The translations under genes were made by a program, and so were the position numbers. 64,000 nt of DNA, taken from assembly GCA_029233965.1 (NCBI GenBank), contig JARGOP010000017.1:1-64000 (forward strand), in the 5' to 3' direction. This DNA is from Verrucomicrobiales bacterium. GTDB lineage: Bacteria > Verrucomicrobiota > Verrucomicrobiia > Verrucomicrobiales > DEV007. A model generated the notes under the pieces. The model had not been told where the DNA came from. It saw nothing but the letters and a program-made list of their open reading frames with translations, and did not search any database. Shown one piece after another: positions 35,875 through 45,299 of the stretch (the stretch's first letter is position 1; every line of letters begins with the position of its first letter).

Positions 35875-37617
35875 ATGAAGCGTTGTCTCCACCTCTTCGT
35901 TTTTACTCTTCTTGTTCCGATCGCAGTGATTGTTGCTGAGGACGAATCGTATCCGACTCATCCTGACATGGTAAAAAAAGAAGGGGTTCCGGAAGGAGTG
36001 ATTCAGAAAGGTGTCTTTGACTCCAGTTCGATTTATCCCGGTACTTCGCGGGACTACGCTGTGTATGTTCCTGCTCAATACGACGAAACACAGCCCGCTG
36101 CCCTGATGGTCTTCCAGGACGGGATGAGCTATCTCAAGACGGTTCCGGTCGCATTTGATAATTTGATTCATCAGGGAGACATGCCCGTTACCGTCGCTCT
36201 CTTTGTGAATCCCGGAGTGGTGCCGGAACTTTCGCAGAACGCCCTTCCGCGTTTCAACCGCTCTTTCGAATATGACGCCGCTGATGATCGCTATTCCCGT
36301 TTCCTGCTTGAAGAAATGATGCCGCTGGCACTGAAGGATTTGAACATTACGGAGGATCCGAATCTCCGTGGTCTTTGCGGTTCGAGCTCAGGAGGAATTG
36401 CCGCCTTCATGGCCGCCTGGGAGCGCCCGGATCAGTTTCGCCGGGTCTACACCACGGTCGGAACGTATGTGGGTCTGCGAGGAGGAAATGAGCTGCCGGT
36501 GCTTGTTCGGAAAATCGAACCGAAGCCGATTCGGATTTTTCTCCAGGATGGCAGGAACGATAACAATCTCTATTGCGGGAGCTGGTGGGTTGCGAACCAG
36601 GACATGCTTGCCTCGTTTCAATGGGCGGGCTACGAAGTAAATCACGAGTGGGGTGAAGGCGGTCACAACCGGAAGCACGGAAACGCGATCTTTCCGGAGG
36701 TGATGCGTTGGCTGTGGGAGGGTTGGAAGAGTGATCCTGTTGTGAAGACTCATCCGGATCAATCGAGCAGCAAGGCAAACGAGTTTCTCATCGAAGGCGA
36801 AGATTGGGAGTTGGTGAGTGACAGTCATCAGTTCACCGAAGGTCCCGCGATCAATGCGGACGGGGATTTATTTTTCACCGATCTGGAAGGCAGCAAAATC
36901 TGGCGCCTTGCAGGGAGTGGGGAGAAAACTCTCTTCAAAGACGAGACCGGGGGAACCAATGGTCTCGCATTCGCCCCGGACGGGAAAACGCTCTACGGCT
37001 GTCAGCGTGAGCCCGGAAGACTGGTGTCGTGGAACATCGATACCGGTGCCATGACCGTCCATGCGGAAGGGGTGAAGCCGAACGATGTCGTCGTCGCGCA
37101 TGACGGCACGGTCTATTTTTCCGAACCGCGGCAAAAGGCGATCTGGGTGATCCCTCCCGGAGGCGAGCCGCGGATTGCGAACGCAGACTTCAGCGGGGTG
37201 AATGGCGTCGCTCTCAGTACTGATCAATCGCTGGTTTATGCGGCGGACTACGTCGGAAGATTTGTCTGGTCCGGACAAAGGAGAGCGGATGGAACGCTTG
37301 CGTATGTGCAGCCTTATTATCATCTGCATCTTCCGCCGGCGTCGATCGATATCCGGAGTCATGCGGACGGCATGGCGGTGAGCGAAGAGGGGTGGCTGCT
37401 CGTTGCCACGGCGATGGGAGTTCAGATTTGCGACCAACCGGGCCGTGTTCATCTCATTGTTCCCCCTCCGATTGGCGAAAGGCATCCTTCAAACGTCTGC
37501 CTTGCGGACGATATCCTGTATGCGACCTGCGGCGAAAAGGTGTTTCGCCGGAAGGTGAAACTCAAGGGAATTCAAGCCTGGGCTCCCCCTCTCAAACCGG
37601 CGAAACCGCGTCTTTGA
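35875..37617 (+). CDS. Exported esterase fused to an SMP-30/gluconolactonase-like propeller
   Basis: A 580-residue protein with a signal peptide (about 1-21). Residues about 45-290 form an alpha/beta esterase of enterochelin-esterase type (YAVYVPAQYDETQPAALMVFQDG), with the nucleophile Ser171 in GSSSG, an acid in LQDGRNDNN and a His in GEGGHNRKHG. Residues about 300-560 form an SMP-30/gluconolactonase-like beta-propeller (EGPAINADGDLFFTDLEG, GTNGLAFAPDGKTLY, NGVALSTDQSLVYAADY). The pair could cleave an ester and then open a sugar lactone, which is inference. It is followed 19 bases later by the DUF5722 gene. Confidence 0.88.
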   Translation: MKRCLHLFVFTLLVPIAVIVAEDESYPTHPDMVKKEGVPEGVIQKGVFDSSSIYPGTSRDYAVYVPAQYDETQPAALMVFQDGMSYLKTVPVAFDNLIHQGDMPVTVALFVNPGVVPELSQNALPRFNRSFEYDAADDRYSRFLLEEMMPLALKDLNITEDPNLRGLCGSSSGGIAAFMAAWERPDQFRRVYTTVGTYVGLRGGNELPVLVRKIEPKPIRIFLQDGRNDNNLYCGSWWVANQDMLASFQWAGYEVNHEWGEGGHNRKHGNAIFPEVMRWLWEGWKSDPVVKTHPDQSSSKANEFLIEGEDWELVSDSHQFTEGPAINADGDLFFTDLEGSKIWRLAGSGEKTLFKDETGGTNGLAFAPDGKTLYGCQREPGRLVSWNIDTGAMTVHAEGVKPNDVVVAHDGTVYFSEPRQKAIWVIPPGGEPRIANADFSGVNGVALSTDQSLVYAADYVGRFVWSGQRRADGTLAYVQPYYHLHLPPASIDIRSHADGMAVSEEGWLLVATAMGVQICDQPGRVHLIVPPPIGERHPSNVCLADDILYATCGEKVFRRKVKLKGIQAWAPPLKPAKPRL

Positions 37618-37636
37618 TCTGACCTGTCCTGACTCT

Positions 37637-39640
37637 ATGCGAATCTTATTTCTCACCCTGTTGATTTGCTCAAGCAGCGTTCTTGCCGAGATTCCACTGC
37701 AAATGGGACCGGTCTCGCAGTTGGAGATGAAGAAGCTCCCGAACGGGGCGGTCGATCTTTCGATCACGGGAGTGAATCCTCACTTCTGGACTTCGGTTGT
37801 CCCGGAGTCTTTCGACCCGGAGAAGGACACGATCCTGACATTCGACTATTTTTCGCCTTCAGGGATCAGTGCCTTTTCAGTGCGCTATCGACAGAACGAC
37901 GAGTCCATGGTCCTTGCCGCGACCAGCCCGATCCCGCTTGCCGAAACGTGGCAGCCGATCGCCTTTGACCTGTCGGAAGCGGAACCGGCCCTGACTCCTC
38001 CGGATGACAAATCACGGTTTCATTTTGCGCTCAAATACAAGCCGAATACCGGTCTTCAGATCCGGAATATTCGACTCCGGGAGCCGAATGAGAAGGAGCG
38101 GATCGCCGTGCAGGAACGTGAGCGGATCGCCGCTGAAAAGGAGGCGGATGCCCGGGCTGTTCTGGAGTATTTCAGAAGTGACTATCCCGGTCAAATCGAT
38201 GAGGTTGTCGTCGGGAAAGAGAACATCACGGTCCGTGGTTTTCATGAGGGACTGATTGAACTTCGGGAGCTCCGCGAGGTCCATCCATCGCATGTCACGG
38301 ATGTTCCTGAGGCCACTATCCGAAAAGGGTTGATAGGAAATTTCGAGATCGAGATTCCCCGCTTCGCGGCGCCGAACAAACGGGACCGGGCTTTCTCGCG
38401 ATGGCGTCTCGAAACGGCGGGTGGCGAAATCGCCTCGCTTGCCCGGTGGGGGACGATCGGGGAAGGGGTTGCGAAAGATCTCCCTGAGCTGAAGTCGAAT
38501 CATCAAAAGGGCCTCGGTGGAATTCCGCTGATCACCTCACCGGATCACGAGATCTTCGAACTGGGCATCGGGCACGCGACTGTCAATTTTGTGGTCGATG
38601 CCTTGCTTTCGGACAAGCCGCGACCGGGAAATGAAAAAATCATGTTCGAGGGCAGGCCCTACTATATGAACCGGAAGTTTCTCCAGCAGCGTGAGATGAC
38701 GGTTTCGAATCTCTGCTCGCAGAACGTGATCGTGACGGCAATCCTCCTCGTGGGGAACCATGGGAATTCGATCATGGCGCATCCGGAAGCCGAGGCGCGC
38801 GGGACCTATGCAATGCCGAATCTGAAAAACGGAGAGGGGGCAGACCTCTACCGGGCCGCGCTTCACGTCATTGGCAATCATTTCAATCAGCCGGAGAAGC
38901 GGATCGTAAACTGGGTGATTCACAATGAGGTCGATCAGGCGGGAACCTGGACCAACATGGGAGAGCAGCCCCTCGCGCGCTACCTGGAAACCTATCATCG
39001 TTCGGCACGTCTCGTGTATCAGACGATGCGATTGCATGATCCGAACGCGCGCGTCTTCATTTCCCTGACGCATCACTGGGCAAAACGAAGTCTCGGTGCG
39101 GGGACCTACACCGTGAACGAAATGCTTCCGCTCTTCAATGAAATGGGGAGGGCGGAAGGGGACTATGAGTGGGGCGTCGCTTATCACCCCTATCCCCAGT
39201 CGTTGCGGAATCCTGACCACTGGAATGACAGTGATGTCCGTACGACGTTTGACACGCCCTACATTACGCCGAAGAATTTTGAGGTGCTGCCCGATTATCT
39301 GGCGCAGGACCATTACCGGTACGAAGGGGAGCCCCGGGGTATTTTGTTTTCTGAACAGGGCTGGAATTCACCGACCCTGAGCATTGAGGATCAGTCCAGG
39401 CAGCTTGCCGGGTTGGTGGAATTTTTTCGACGTCTCCCGGAATATCCCGTGATCGAAGCGTTTCATCTTCACCGTTATCAGGATATGCCGGACAGGGAAG
39501 GGGGGCTTCGACTCGGGATCATCGACGAGCACGGAAACCGGAAGCTGGCCTGGCATGCCTATGAGGCAATCGAAACGGACGCGATGGGACCATTTGAGGC
39601 GATGGCGGATCAAGTCATCGAATCGAGACCGGCGGAATAA
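37637..39640 (+). CDS. Exported DUF5722 protein, probable glycoside hydrolase-like barrel
   Basis: A 667-residue protein with a signal peptide (RILFLTLLICSSSVLA). The N-terminal 140 residues are a beta-sandwich. The rest matches DUF5722. Two acidic residues lie in the contexts used by clan A glycosidases: Glu431 in WVIHNEVDQAG and Glu573 in ILFSEQGWNS, at the ends of predicted strands. I infer a retaining TIM-barrel hydrolase. The preceding helix (EKERIAVQERERIAAEKEAD) is coiled-coil-like. No substrate can be named. Confidence 0.75.
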   Translation: MRILFLTLLICSSSVLAEIPLQMGPVSQLEMKKLPNGAVDLSITGVNPHFWTSVVPESFDPEKDTILTFDYFSPSGISAFSVRYRQNDESMVLAATSPIPLAETWQPIAFDLSEAEPALTPPDDKSRFHFALKYKPNTGLQIRNIRLREPNEKERIAVQERERIAAEKEADARAVLEYFRSDYPGQIDEVVVGKENITVRGFHEGLIELRELREVHPSHVTDVPEATIRKGLIGNFEIEIPRFAAPNKRDRAFSRWRLETAGGEIASLARWGTIGEGVAKDLPELKSNHQKGLGGIPLITSPDHEIFELGIGHATVNFVVDALLSDKPRPGNEKIMFEGRPYYMNRKFLQQREMTVSNLCSQNVIVTAILLVGNHGNSIMAHPEAEARGTYAMPNLKNGEGADLYRAALHVIGNHFNQPEKRIVNWVIHNEVDQAGTWTNMGEQPLARYLETYHRSARLVYQTMRLHDPNARVFISLTHHWAKRSLGAGTYTVNEMLPLFNEMGRAEGDYEWGVAYHPYPQSLRNPDHWNDSDVRTTFDTPYITPKNFEVLPDYLAQDHYRYEGEPRGILFSEQGWNSPTLSIEDQSRQLAGLVEFFRRLPEYPVIEAFHLHRYQDMPDREGGLRLGIIDEHGNRKLAWHAYEAIETDAMGPFEAMADQVIESRPAE

Positions 39641-39755
39641 ACGCGGTGTGTGGAGAGGGTCGTCCGGAGTGGTCGTCTTTAATAGTGGACGGCTTTTCAC
39701 AGAAATTCATTGTCGGCTTGTGAGGCTGGTAAATTGCGTGCAGTTTTCATTATTC

Positions 39756-40211
39756 ATGGAAGGAACTACCGAGAGCTATGAGTTGAATGATCTGCCGTTT
39801 CAGTTGGCACGGTCGTACCATGCGTTTCGGCATTTTGCGGTGAAGACGCTCACCAGCGAAGGTCTCTCCGATCATGTGAAACCCGGTACGGGTGGGCTGT
39901 TCCTCGCGATCGCGAAGGAGGAGGGTTGTCATGTAAAATATCTATCCGAGCAGTTTCGACTGCCCAAGGCGACGATTACCGGTCTCCTGCGAACCCTGGA
40001 GGATGACGACCTTGTGCGACGCGAGAAGGATCCGGAAGATGCCCGGGCCTTCCGCCTGTATCTCACTGCGAAGGGGCGTGATCTGCTCCCTTCGATGATT
40101 CATCGTCACCATCGCGTGCTTGGCACACTGCATGAAGGATTGGATGAGGAAGAAGTCGAGGCGCTGAAGCGGATGTTGCGGCGGGTGCTTGACAATATTG
40201 CGAAGTCTTAG
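39756..40211 (+). CDS. MarR family transcriptional regulator
   Basis: A 151-residue winged-helix regulator. The start at 39756 gives a normal MarR length; a longer frame begins inside the DUF5722 gene. The recognition helix and wing are in VKYLSEQFRLPKATITGLL and RREKDPEDARAFRLYLTAKG. Flanking helices form the usual dimer interface. It may control the array of glycan genes or itself; no clear palindrome was found in the 115 bases upstream. Confidence 0.88.
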   Translation: MEGTTESYELNDLPFQLARSYHAFRHFAVKTLTSEGLSDHVKPGTGGLFLAIAKEEGCHVKYLSEQFRLPKATITGLLRTLEDDDLVRREKDPEDARAFRLYLTAKGRDLLPSMIHRHHRVLGTLHEGLDEEEVEALKRMLRRVLDNIAKS

Positions 40212-40258
40212 CGCGTTTCCCTCCATTGAAAATGGGATTCGATCAGCGATATTCGGTC

Positions 40259-41353
40259 ATGAATTTTCGCTTTGCCATCACTGGATTGGCTGTCTTTCTC
40301 GCGACCGCAGTTCCTGCCTCATCTCAGGAGATCGCCTTCAACGACCTCGCCCGGTTCGTATCCGGAAAGCCGGTCCCGGCAGGCAGTCCGCTCAATCAAT
40401 TGATGGGCTACCACTCTGTTCGAAAGCACTACGCGGAAACGATTGCGCTCTCCGAAAAATGGCAGGAAGCCCGCCTGAGTAAGATCCAGCAGTGGGCTGC
40501 GACCGAGCTGCAGCCGCAACTGACGCGCCCGGCTACGGTGAAATACATGTTCGGCGGGCCGGACTTTGTGCACGTCGTGTCCGTCTTCCCCGGCGTGCCG
40601 GAGTACATTCTCGCAGGTCTCGAGCCACTCGGAACGATTCCGGATTTTTTCTCGATGGATGAGCCGACCCTCGATCGCTATCTCACGCATCTCAACTACA
40701 CGCTACGGAGCATCTCGCGCCGGAATTTTTTCATCACTACAGAGATGAGGGAAGATTTCGGGAAGGAGGGAATCGACGGGGTTTTTCCGGTGTTACTCTA
40801 TTTCGCGGCGTTGACAGGGCATGAAGTCATCAATGGCGATTATGTGAAGCTCGAGGCAGACGGCAGTGCCGTGATTGCCCCGGCGTCCGGGGCATCGGGA
40901 ATCTGGTTGAGGATTCGGAAAGAAAATGCGGGGGTGAATGATCCGCCGGAGCAGAATCTTTACTATTTCAAGACCGACCTTTCGAACAACGGCTTCAAAG
41001 GTGGTTCCCCTTTTCACAATTTTCTCTCGGCCCGGCCTGACAGCGTCGCCTACCTGAAAGCGGCCTCGTTTCTCATGCACACGGAGAATTTCAGTAACAT
41101 CCGGAACTTCATGGTAGGGGACAGCAAGTGGATTCTTCAAGACGCGTCCGGTATTCCCGCCGAGTTTTTGAATCTTTATTTCAATTTGAAGTTCTACGGC
41201 AACTACGTCGGTCCGATCGACATGTTTTCGGAATACGATCAGCCCTGGCTGCGGCAGGTGTATGGATCGGGCATTGCGAAACCGCTTCCCTTCGGAACCG
41301 GGTATCGGATGAAGGACTCTGATTCGATTCAGATTTTTGGCGTAAGGAAGTAG
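40259..41353 (+). CDS. Exported protein of unknown function
   Basis: A 364-residue protein from the ATG at 40259, which gives a clean signal peptide (NFRFAITGLAVFLATAVPASS). Earlier in-frame starts are TTG 40226 and ATG 40232. The body is globular: VKYMFGGPDFVHVVSVFPG, then GVFPVLLYFAALTGHEV with a hydrophobic helix, a beta-rich middle (YYFKTDLSNNGFKGGSPFH) and RNFMVGDSKWILQDASG. No family is recognised. It follows MarR by about 48 bases, so MarR may be its regulator. Confidence 0.75.
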   Translation: MNFRFAITGLAVFLATAVPASSQEIAFNDLARFVSGKPVPAGSPLNQLMGYHSVRKHYAETIALSEKWQEARLSKIQQWAATELQPQLTRPATVKYMFGGPDFVHVVSVFPGVPEYILAGLEPLGTIPDFFSMDEPTLDRYLTHLNYTLRSISRRNFFITTEMREDFGKEGIDGVFPVLLYFAALTGHEVINGDYVKLEADGSAVIAPASGASGIWLRIRKENAGVNDPPEQNLYYFKTDLSNNGFKGGSPFHNFLSARPDSVAYLKAASFLMHTENFSNIRNFMVGDSKWILQDASGIPAEFLNLYFNLKFYGNYVGPIDMFSEYDQPWLRQVYGSGIAKPLPFGTGYRMKDSDSIQIFGVRK

Positions 41354-41377
41354 TGGCGGGTCATTGCGGAGACCGCT

Positions 41378-42931
41378 ATGCTCGGGGCTCAGATGATGAA
41401 ACTCCCGACTTTTCTTTGCCTCTTTTCGCTTTCCCTGCTCAGTTTTTCCCCCGGTGAGGGGCGAAAGCCGAACGTCATCGTCATCATGGCCGATGACCTG
41501 GGTTACGGGGACCTTTCCTGCTACGGTGCGAAGGATTTTGAGACTCCCTACATTGATCAGCTTGCGGCCGAGGGAATCCGATTCACGAACGGCTATTGCA
41601 GTGCCTCGACCTGCACTCCGACGCGTTACTCCTTTCTTACAGGAACATACGCGTTCCGGAAGCCGAACACGGGAATCGCTCCACCGAGCAGCCCTTCCGT
41701 GATCCCTGCGGGAACGCCGACGATCGCTTCGATGTTGAATGACGTCGGCTACAGCACGGCAGTGATCGGAAAATGGCACCTCGGCCTTGGCGGGGAAGAC
41801 GGCCCGGATTGGAACGGGGAATTGAAACCCGGGCCACTGGAGTTCGGATTCGATCACTGCTTTCTCCTTCCAACAACGAACGACCGGGTGCCTCAGGTGT
41901 ATGTGGAAGATCATCGCGTTTTGAACCTCGATCCCAATGATCCACTCTGGGTGGGGAACAAAAAACCGAGTGAAGATCATCCCACCGGGATCACTCACCG
42001 CGAGACCTTGAAGATGGATTGGACGCACGGCCACAACTCCACGATTCACAACGGCATCAGCCGCATTGGGTTCTACACCGGCGGGCATTCCGCCCGTTTC
42101 AGAGATGAAGATCTCGCCGACAAGTGGGTCGAAAAATCAGTCGAGTGGATCGAAGCGAAGAAAGAGGAACCGTTCTTTCTCTTTTTTGCCTCCCATGACC
42201 TCCATGTGCCGCGGATCCCGCATGAGCGGTTTCAGGGAGTCACGCCACTCGGATTTCGTGCGGACTCGATTGTCCAGCTGGACTGGTGCGTCGGCGAGCT
42301 CATGAAAGCGGTCGATCGTCTCGGTTTGGCCGAAAACACGCTTTTCGTGTTTTGCTCCGACAACGGGCCGGTCATGGATGACGGCTACGCGGACGAAGCG
42401 CTCGAAAAGCTGGGTGACCATAAGGCGGCCGGTCCGTACTCCGGCGGAAAATACAGTATTTACGAAGGCGGGACGAGGACGCCACTCATCACCCGCTGGA
42501 AAGGTACGATTGAGCCCGGGGTATCTGAGGAGCTGGTCACGACGATTGATTTGTATGGCAGCCTCGCCGCATTGACCGGTGGCGAAATTCCCGAAGAAGG
42601 AGCTCTCGACAGCTTCGATGTCATGGGTGCTTTTCTCGGGGAGGCGGAGGCGAAAGGGCGCGATCATTTTGTCCAGCAGGACAACGGAAAGGGCGGGAAC
42701 TACGGTTTCCGATCCGGCGACTGGAAGCTTCAGCGACATGATTCGAAGAAGACGAGGAACCTCGTCGTCGAGAAGCTCCTCGAAAATTCAACTGTCCCGA
42801 GGTTCCAGCTCTTCGATCTTTCAAAGGATCCTGCCGAGAAGAACAATGTAGTCGACCAGTATCCTGAGGTCGCGGAGGAACTGAAAGCACAGCTCGAAGA
42901 GATCATCACTTCAGGACGTTCCCGGAAGTGA
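41378..42931 (+). CDS. Exported sulfatase
   Basis: A 517-residue sulfatase. The metal motif is MADDLGYGDLSCYG and the formylglycine site is CTPTR with Cys79, followed by YSFLTGTYAFRKP. GKWHLGLG and FCSDNGPV are present. GGAG lies six bases before the ATG at 41378; in-frame ATGs at 41393 and 41396 would give a tidier signal peptide (KLPTFLCLFSLSLL). It is the last gene of the co-directional array. Confidence 0.92.
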   Translation: MLGAQMMKLPTFLCLFSLSLLSFSPGEGRKPNVIVIMADDLGYGDLSCYGAKDFETPYIDQLAAEGIRFTNGYCSASTCTPTRYSFLTGTYAFRKPNTGIAPPSSPSVIPAGTPTIASMLNDVGYSTAVIGKWHLGLGGEDGPDWNGELKPGPLEFGFDHCFLLPTTNDRVPQVYVEDHRVLNLDPNDPLWVGNKKPSEDHPTGITHRETLKMDWTHGHNSTIHNGISRIGFYTGGHSARFRDEDLADKWVEKSVEWIEAKKEEPFFLFFASHDLHVPRIPHERFQGVTPLGFRADSIVQLDWCVGELMKAVDRLGLAENTLFVFCSDNGPVMDDGYADEALEKLGDHKAAGPYSGGKYSIYEGGTRTPLITRWKGTIEPGVSEELVTTIDLYGSLAALTGGEIPEEGALDSFDVMGAFLGEAEAKGRDHFVQQDNGKGGNYGFRSGDWKLQRHDSKKTRNLVVEKLLENSTVPRFQLFDLSKDPAEKNNVVDQYPEVAEELKAQLEEIITSGRSRK

Positions 42932-43237
42932 GGGCGGCGCTGGATTCGGTTTCTTTTCGTGGAAGAGTAATCCTGTGGCTCCTGCGAGGAGCAGGATGAG
43001 CGACGTCAGGCCCGGAGAGAAAAACGGAACGGCTACGAAGAGGACCAGTTGACCCGGAAAACTCGTAACGGGATCCGTTTCTGGGGTCACGAAGCAATTG
43101 GCGAAAATGGCGATGATTCCGCCAACCCCGTGAACGGCTCCGACTCCGAGTCCGGCGACAATGGGGAGGAGCAGTCCCGGGTGAAGGGCGTTTCTCGATG
43201 AAGAGGTCACAGTAATCTCAGACTCAGGAGTTGCCAT
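42911..43237 (-). CDS. Small membrane protein, last gene of the GAF/subtilase/transpeptidase operon
   Basis: A 108-residue protein whose ATG lies inside the last codons of the L,D-transpeptidase gene (14-base overlap). Three hydrophobic segments are visible: LLLPIVAGLGVGAVHGVGGI, FPGQLVLFVAVPFF and GLTSLILLLAGATGLLF. The ends are polar. A longer in-frame start at 43324 would run through the transpeptidase gene and is unlikely. I recognise no family. Its 3' end also overlaps the convergent sulfatase by 21 bases. Confidence 0.6.
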   Translation of the reverse strand: MATPESEITVTSSSRNALHPGLLLPIVAGLGVGAVHGVGGIIAIFANCFVTPETDPVTSFPGQLVLFVAVPFFSPGLTSLILLLAGATGLLFHEKKPNPAPPSLPGTS

Positions 43238-44456
43238 CCTGCGGGATGACCTGGGCCACGAGCATGTCCTCTCGCGGGGCGCCCTGTTGGAGTTCCTGCT
43301 GGTCCCAGTTATCGAGAACTTCAACCGTCACTCCGCTGGCGGTGTGGGCGAAGAGAATCGGGGCGACACTTTGTGGAAGCCGGATACAGCCGGCCGATGC
43401 CGCATAGCCGGGCAGATCCCCGACATGCATGCCGATTGCACTGCTGTCGAGCCGCTGCCAGTAGGGGAGATCACATCCGTAAATGGTGGAAGTTTTCCCT
43501 TCGGCGACGCGCTGGGTGATCTTGAATGTTCCCCGTGGTGTTTCTTTCCCGGCACGGGCTGTCGAGACAGCAGTGTCAATCGCGACCATGTTATCGATGA
43601 GAAGATAGGCCCGCTGGGTCGCCACATCGACGATGACCTTCTTTTCGCCGGTTTCCCCGCGCGCTTCGAGGAGTGGGTGATTCACGAAGTGATCCCGGTG
43701 AACGTCCTGATAACCTGAGCGTGAAGCCTGCTGAACCGGAGCCGGTGCTTCGACGATCATCTGTTGGTGATTGATCTGAGCAATCCGCATCTCCTTCTTC
43801 GCCTTCATCTTCTTGAAAAGACCGGCCTCGGCTTCGGTGGTCGCTCCGAGAGTGATCCCGACGAGAGCCAGCACCGTGAGGGCTTCGCGAACTCCGTGCG
43901 CTTCCACTTCGGCATCTTCAAAGATCAGCCCGACATTGCCGTCATTTGTCCGGCAGAGTTTTTCGAATTGATCATCGTTCGCCATGAGAACACCGAGAAG
44001 CTGGACGCGGGCGGAAGAGCCGTCTTCAGCGGCTTCCCACCGGATCATGGGGAGCCTGGCTCCATCGTGCTGCAGGGAAGGATCATCGAGGGAGGATCCC
44101 AGGACCTCAAGAAAACGGCGAACATAGTCTTCCGGCTCCGAGGCGTCGGAAAGAGTTGAGAAGGCGGCACGATTGCTCACCAGTCCCTGCAATTGCAGTT
44201 CAAACGCATTGGCCCGCCACAGCAGATAGGGCTCGTCTTCCTCTCCGTCGAGGTGCACATCAAATTGCTGGAAGATCTCTGTCGCCTGCGGATTCGCATG
44301 CATCATGACGCCATCCTCGGAAACATCGAAAAGTAAGGACGAATCAGAGAACAGAGACGCGCAGAAATCGACCTCCGAGTTCAGGTTAAGCTCTTTATCC
44401 GCCCCTTCGGCGGGAAGTTGGTTCACGGGCCCGAGAAAGGTGGCGCGGGTGCTCAT
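43224..44456 (-). CDS. L,D-transpeptidase with a PAS-like N-terminal half and internal membrane segment
   Basis: A 410-residue protein. The C-terminal part is a YkuD L,D-transpeptidase domain: KKVIVDVATQRAYLLIDN, then His344 and the SAGCIR motif with Ser354 and catalytic Cys357. It would cross-link peptidoglycan or attach proteins to it. Residues about 30-190 lack a signal peptide; SLLFDVSEDGVMMHANPQA looks like the start of a PAS domain. A single hydrophobic stretch (ALTVLALVGITLGATTEAEAG, about 195-215) precedes the transpeptidase, so the N-terminal half may be cytoplasmic and the enzyme outside. It starts 42 bases after the subtilase stop and overlaps the small membrane protein. Confidence 0.85.
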   Translation of the reverse strand: MSTRATFLGPVNQLPAEGADKELNLNSEVDFCASLFSDSSLLFDVSEDGVMMHANPQATEIFQQFDVHLDGEEDEPYLLWRANAFELQLQGLVSNRAAFSTLSDASEPEDYVRRFLEVLGSSLDDPSLQHDGARLPMIRWEAAEDGSSARVQLLGVLMANDDQFEKLCRTNDGNVGLIFEDAEVEAHGVREALTVLALVGITLGATTEAEAGLFKKMKAKKEMRIAQINHQQMIVEAPAPVQQASRSGYQDVHRDHFVNHPLLEARGETGEKKVIVDVATQRAYLLIDNMVAIDTAVSTARAGKETPRGTFKITQRVAEGKTSTIYGCDLPYWQRLDSSAIGMHVGDLPGYAASAGCIRLPQSVAPILFAHTASGVTVEVLDNWDQQELQQGAPREDMLVAQVIPQDGNS

Positions 44457-44498
44457 CGTTGTCAGTATGCGTTAGTCAGTGGTTCAATGTCAATGCTG

Positions 44499-45299
44499 TC
44501 ACCAGTCAGGGCTCAAGCCGGGATGCCATGGCTCGGCGATTGAGGAGACTAAGGCGTACATCATTGAAGGAGGTATTCCGGGGTAGACGGACAGGATTCG
44601 CGCGATATGCGCAGAAATTTTCGGAGCAGCAAAACTCGTTCCGGTTTGCCTTTGAATTCCACCGTTCAACCAGGCGACTTCGACGTTTTCGCCCCGCGCC
44701 GAAAAACTAACGAGATGTTCCGGGCGGTAATATATTTTCTCCTCTTCAGTTTCGGCGAGATCGACTCCGAAGACAGGGGCAAAATGAGAAGGCCACTCCG
44801 CTTCGTCGTTGTCAGTGTTGCTGCAGGCGGCAACGACGTGAACACCTTTGAGCCAGGCTTCGTCCGACCACTCTTTGTGGGGGAGAATAAACTTGGCCAT
44901 GCCCCGGCAGCCAAAGCTGCAGTTCAGAATGTGGTAGCCACGTCTCATTGCCTCGCGAACGCCGGCGCAGATGAGGTGCGTCCTGGAAACACTTCGGGCA
45001 TCAATGACACGAAAGCTTCCAATCTCAGCCTCGGGTGCATTCCGGTGAATGATGTCTGCGACTGCGGTTCCGTGACCGAAAGAATCGTCGGCATTTTCCT
45101 CGACAACCTCCACGACTCCGTGGCGCTCTTCAAAGGCCACCAGGTCGATAATCGAGGCGTTGGCAAGGCGGGGATGGTTCGCTTCGATACCGGAGTCAAT
45201 GACAGCCACTTTCACCCCGCGTCCGGTGCCACTTTCTGACGCCTCCCTCACTTGCGCGAGCGTTGGGAAAGCGGATCGGTCGCTGATGCGATGGCTCAT
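44499..45299 (-). CDS. Cytoplasmic subtilisin-like serine protease
   Basis: A 266-residue S8 peptidase with an intact triad: Asp35 (VAVIDSGIEANHP), His76 (SFGHGTAVADI) and Ser222 (GTSFAAPKISA); Asn161 (AACSNTD) would be the oxyanion residue. There is neither a signal peptide nor a propeptide, so it probably acts in the cytoplasm, which is uncommon for S8 enzymes. Its ATG overlaps the end of the GAF gene (ATGA), and the transpeptidase follows. The substrate is unknown; one of its operon partners is the obvious guess. Confidence 0.9.
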   Translation of the reverse strand: MSHRISDRSAFPTLAQVREASESGTGRGVKVAVIDSGIEANHPRLANASIIDLVAFEERHGVVEVVEENADDSFGHGTAVADIIHRNAPEAEIGSFRVIDARSVSRTHLICAGVREAMRRGYHILNCSFGCRGMAKFILPHKEWSDEAWLKGVHVVAACSNTDNDEAEWPSHFAPVFGVDLAETEEEKIYYRPEHLVSFSARGENVEVAWLNGGIQRQTGTSFAAPKISAHIARILSVYPGIPPSMMYALVSSIAEPWHPGLSPDW

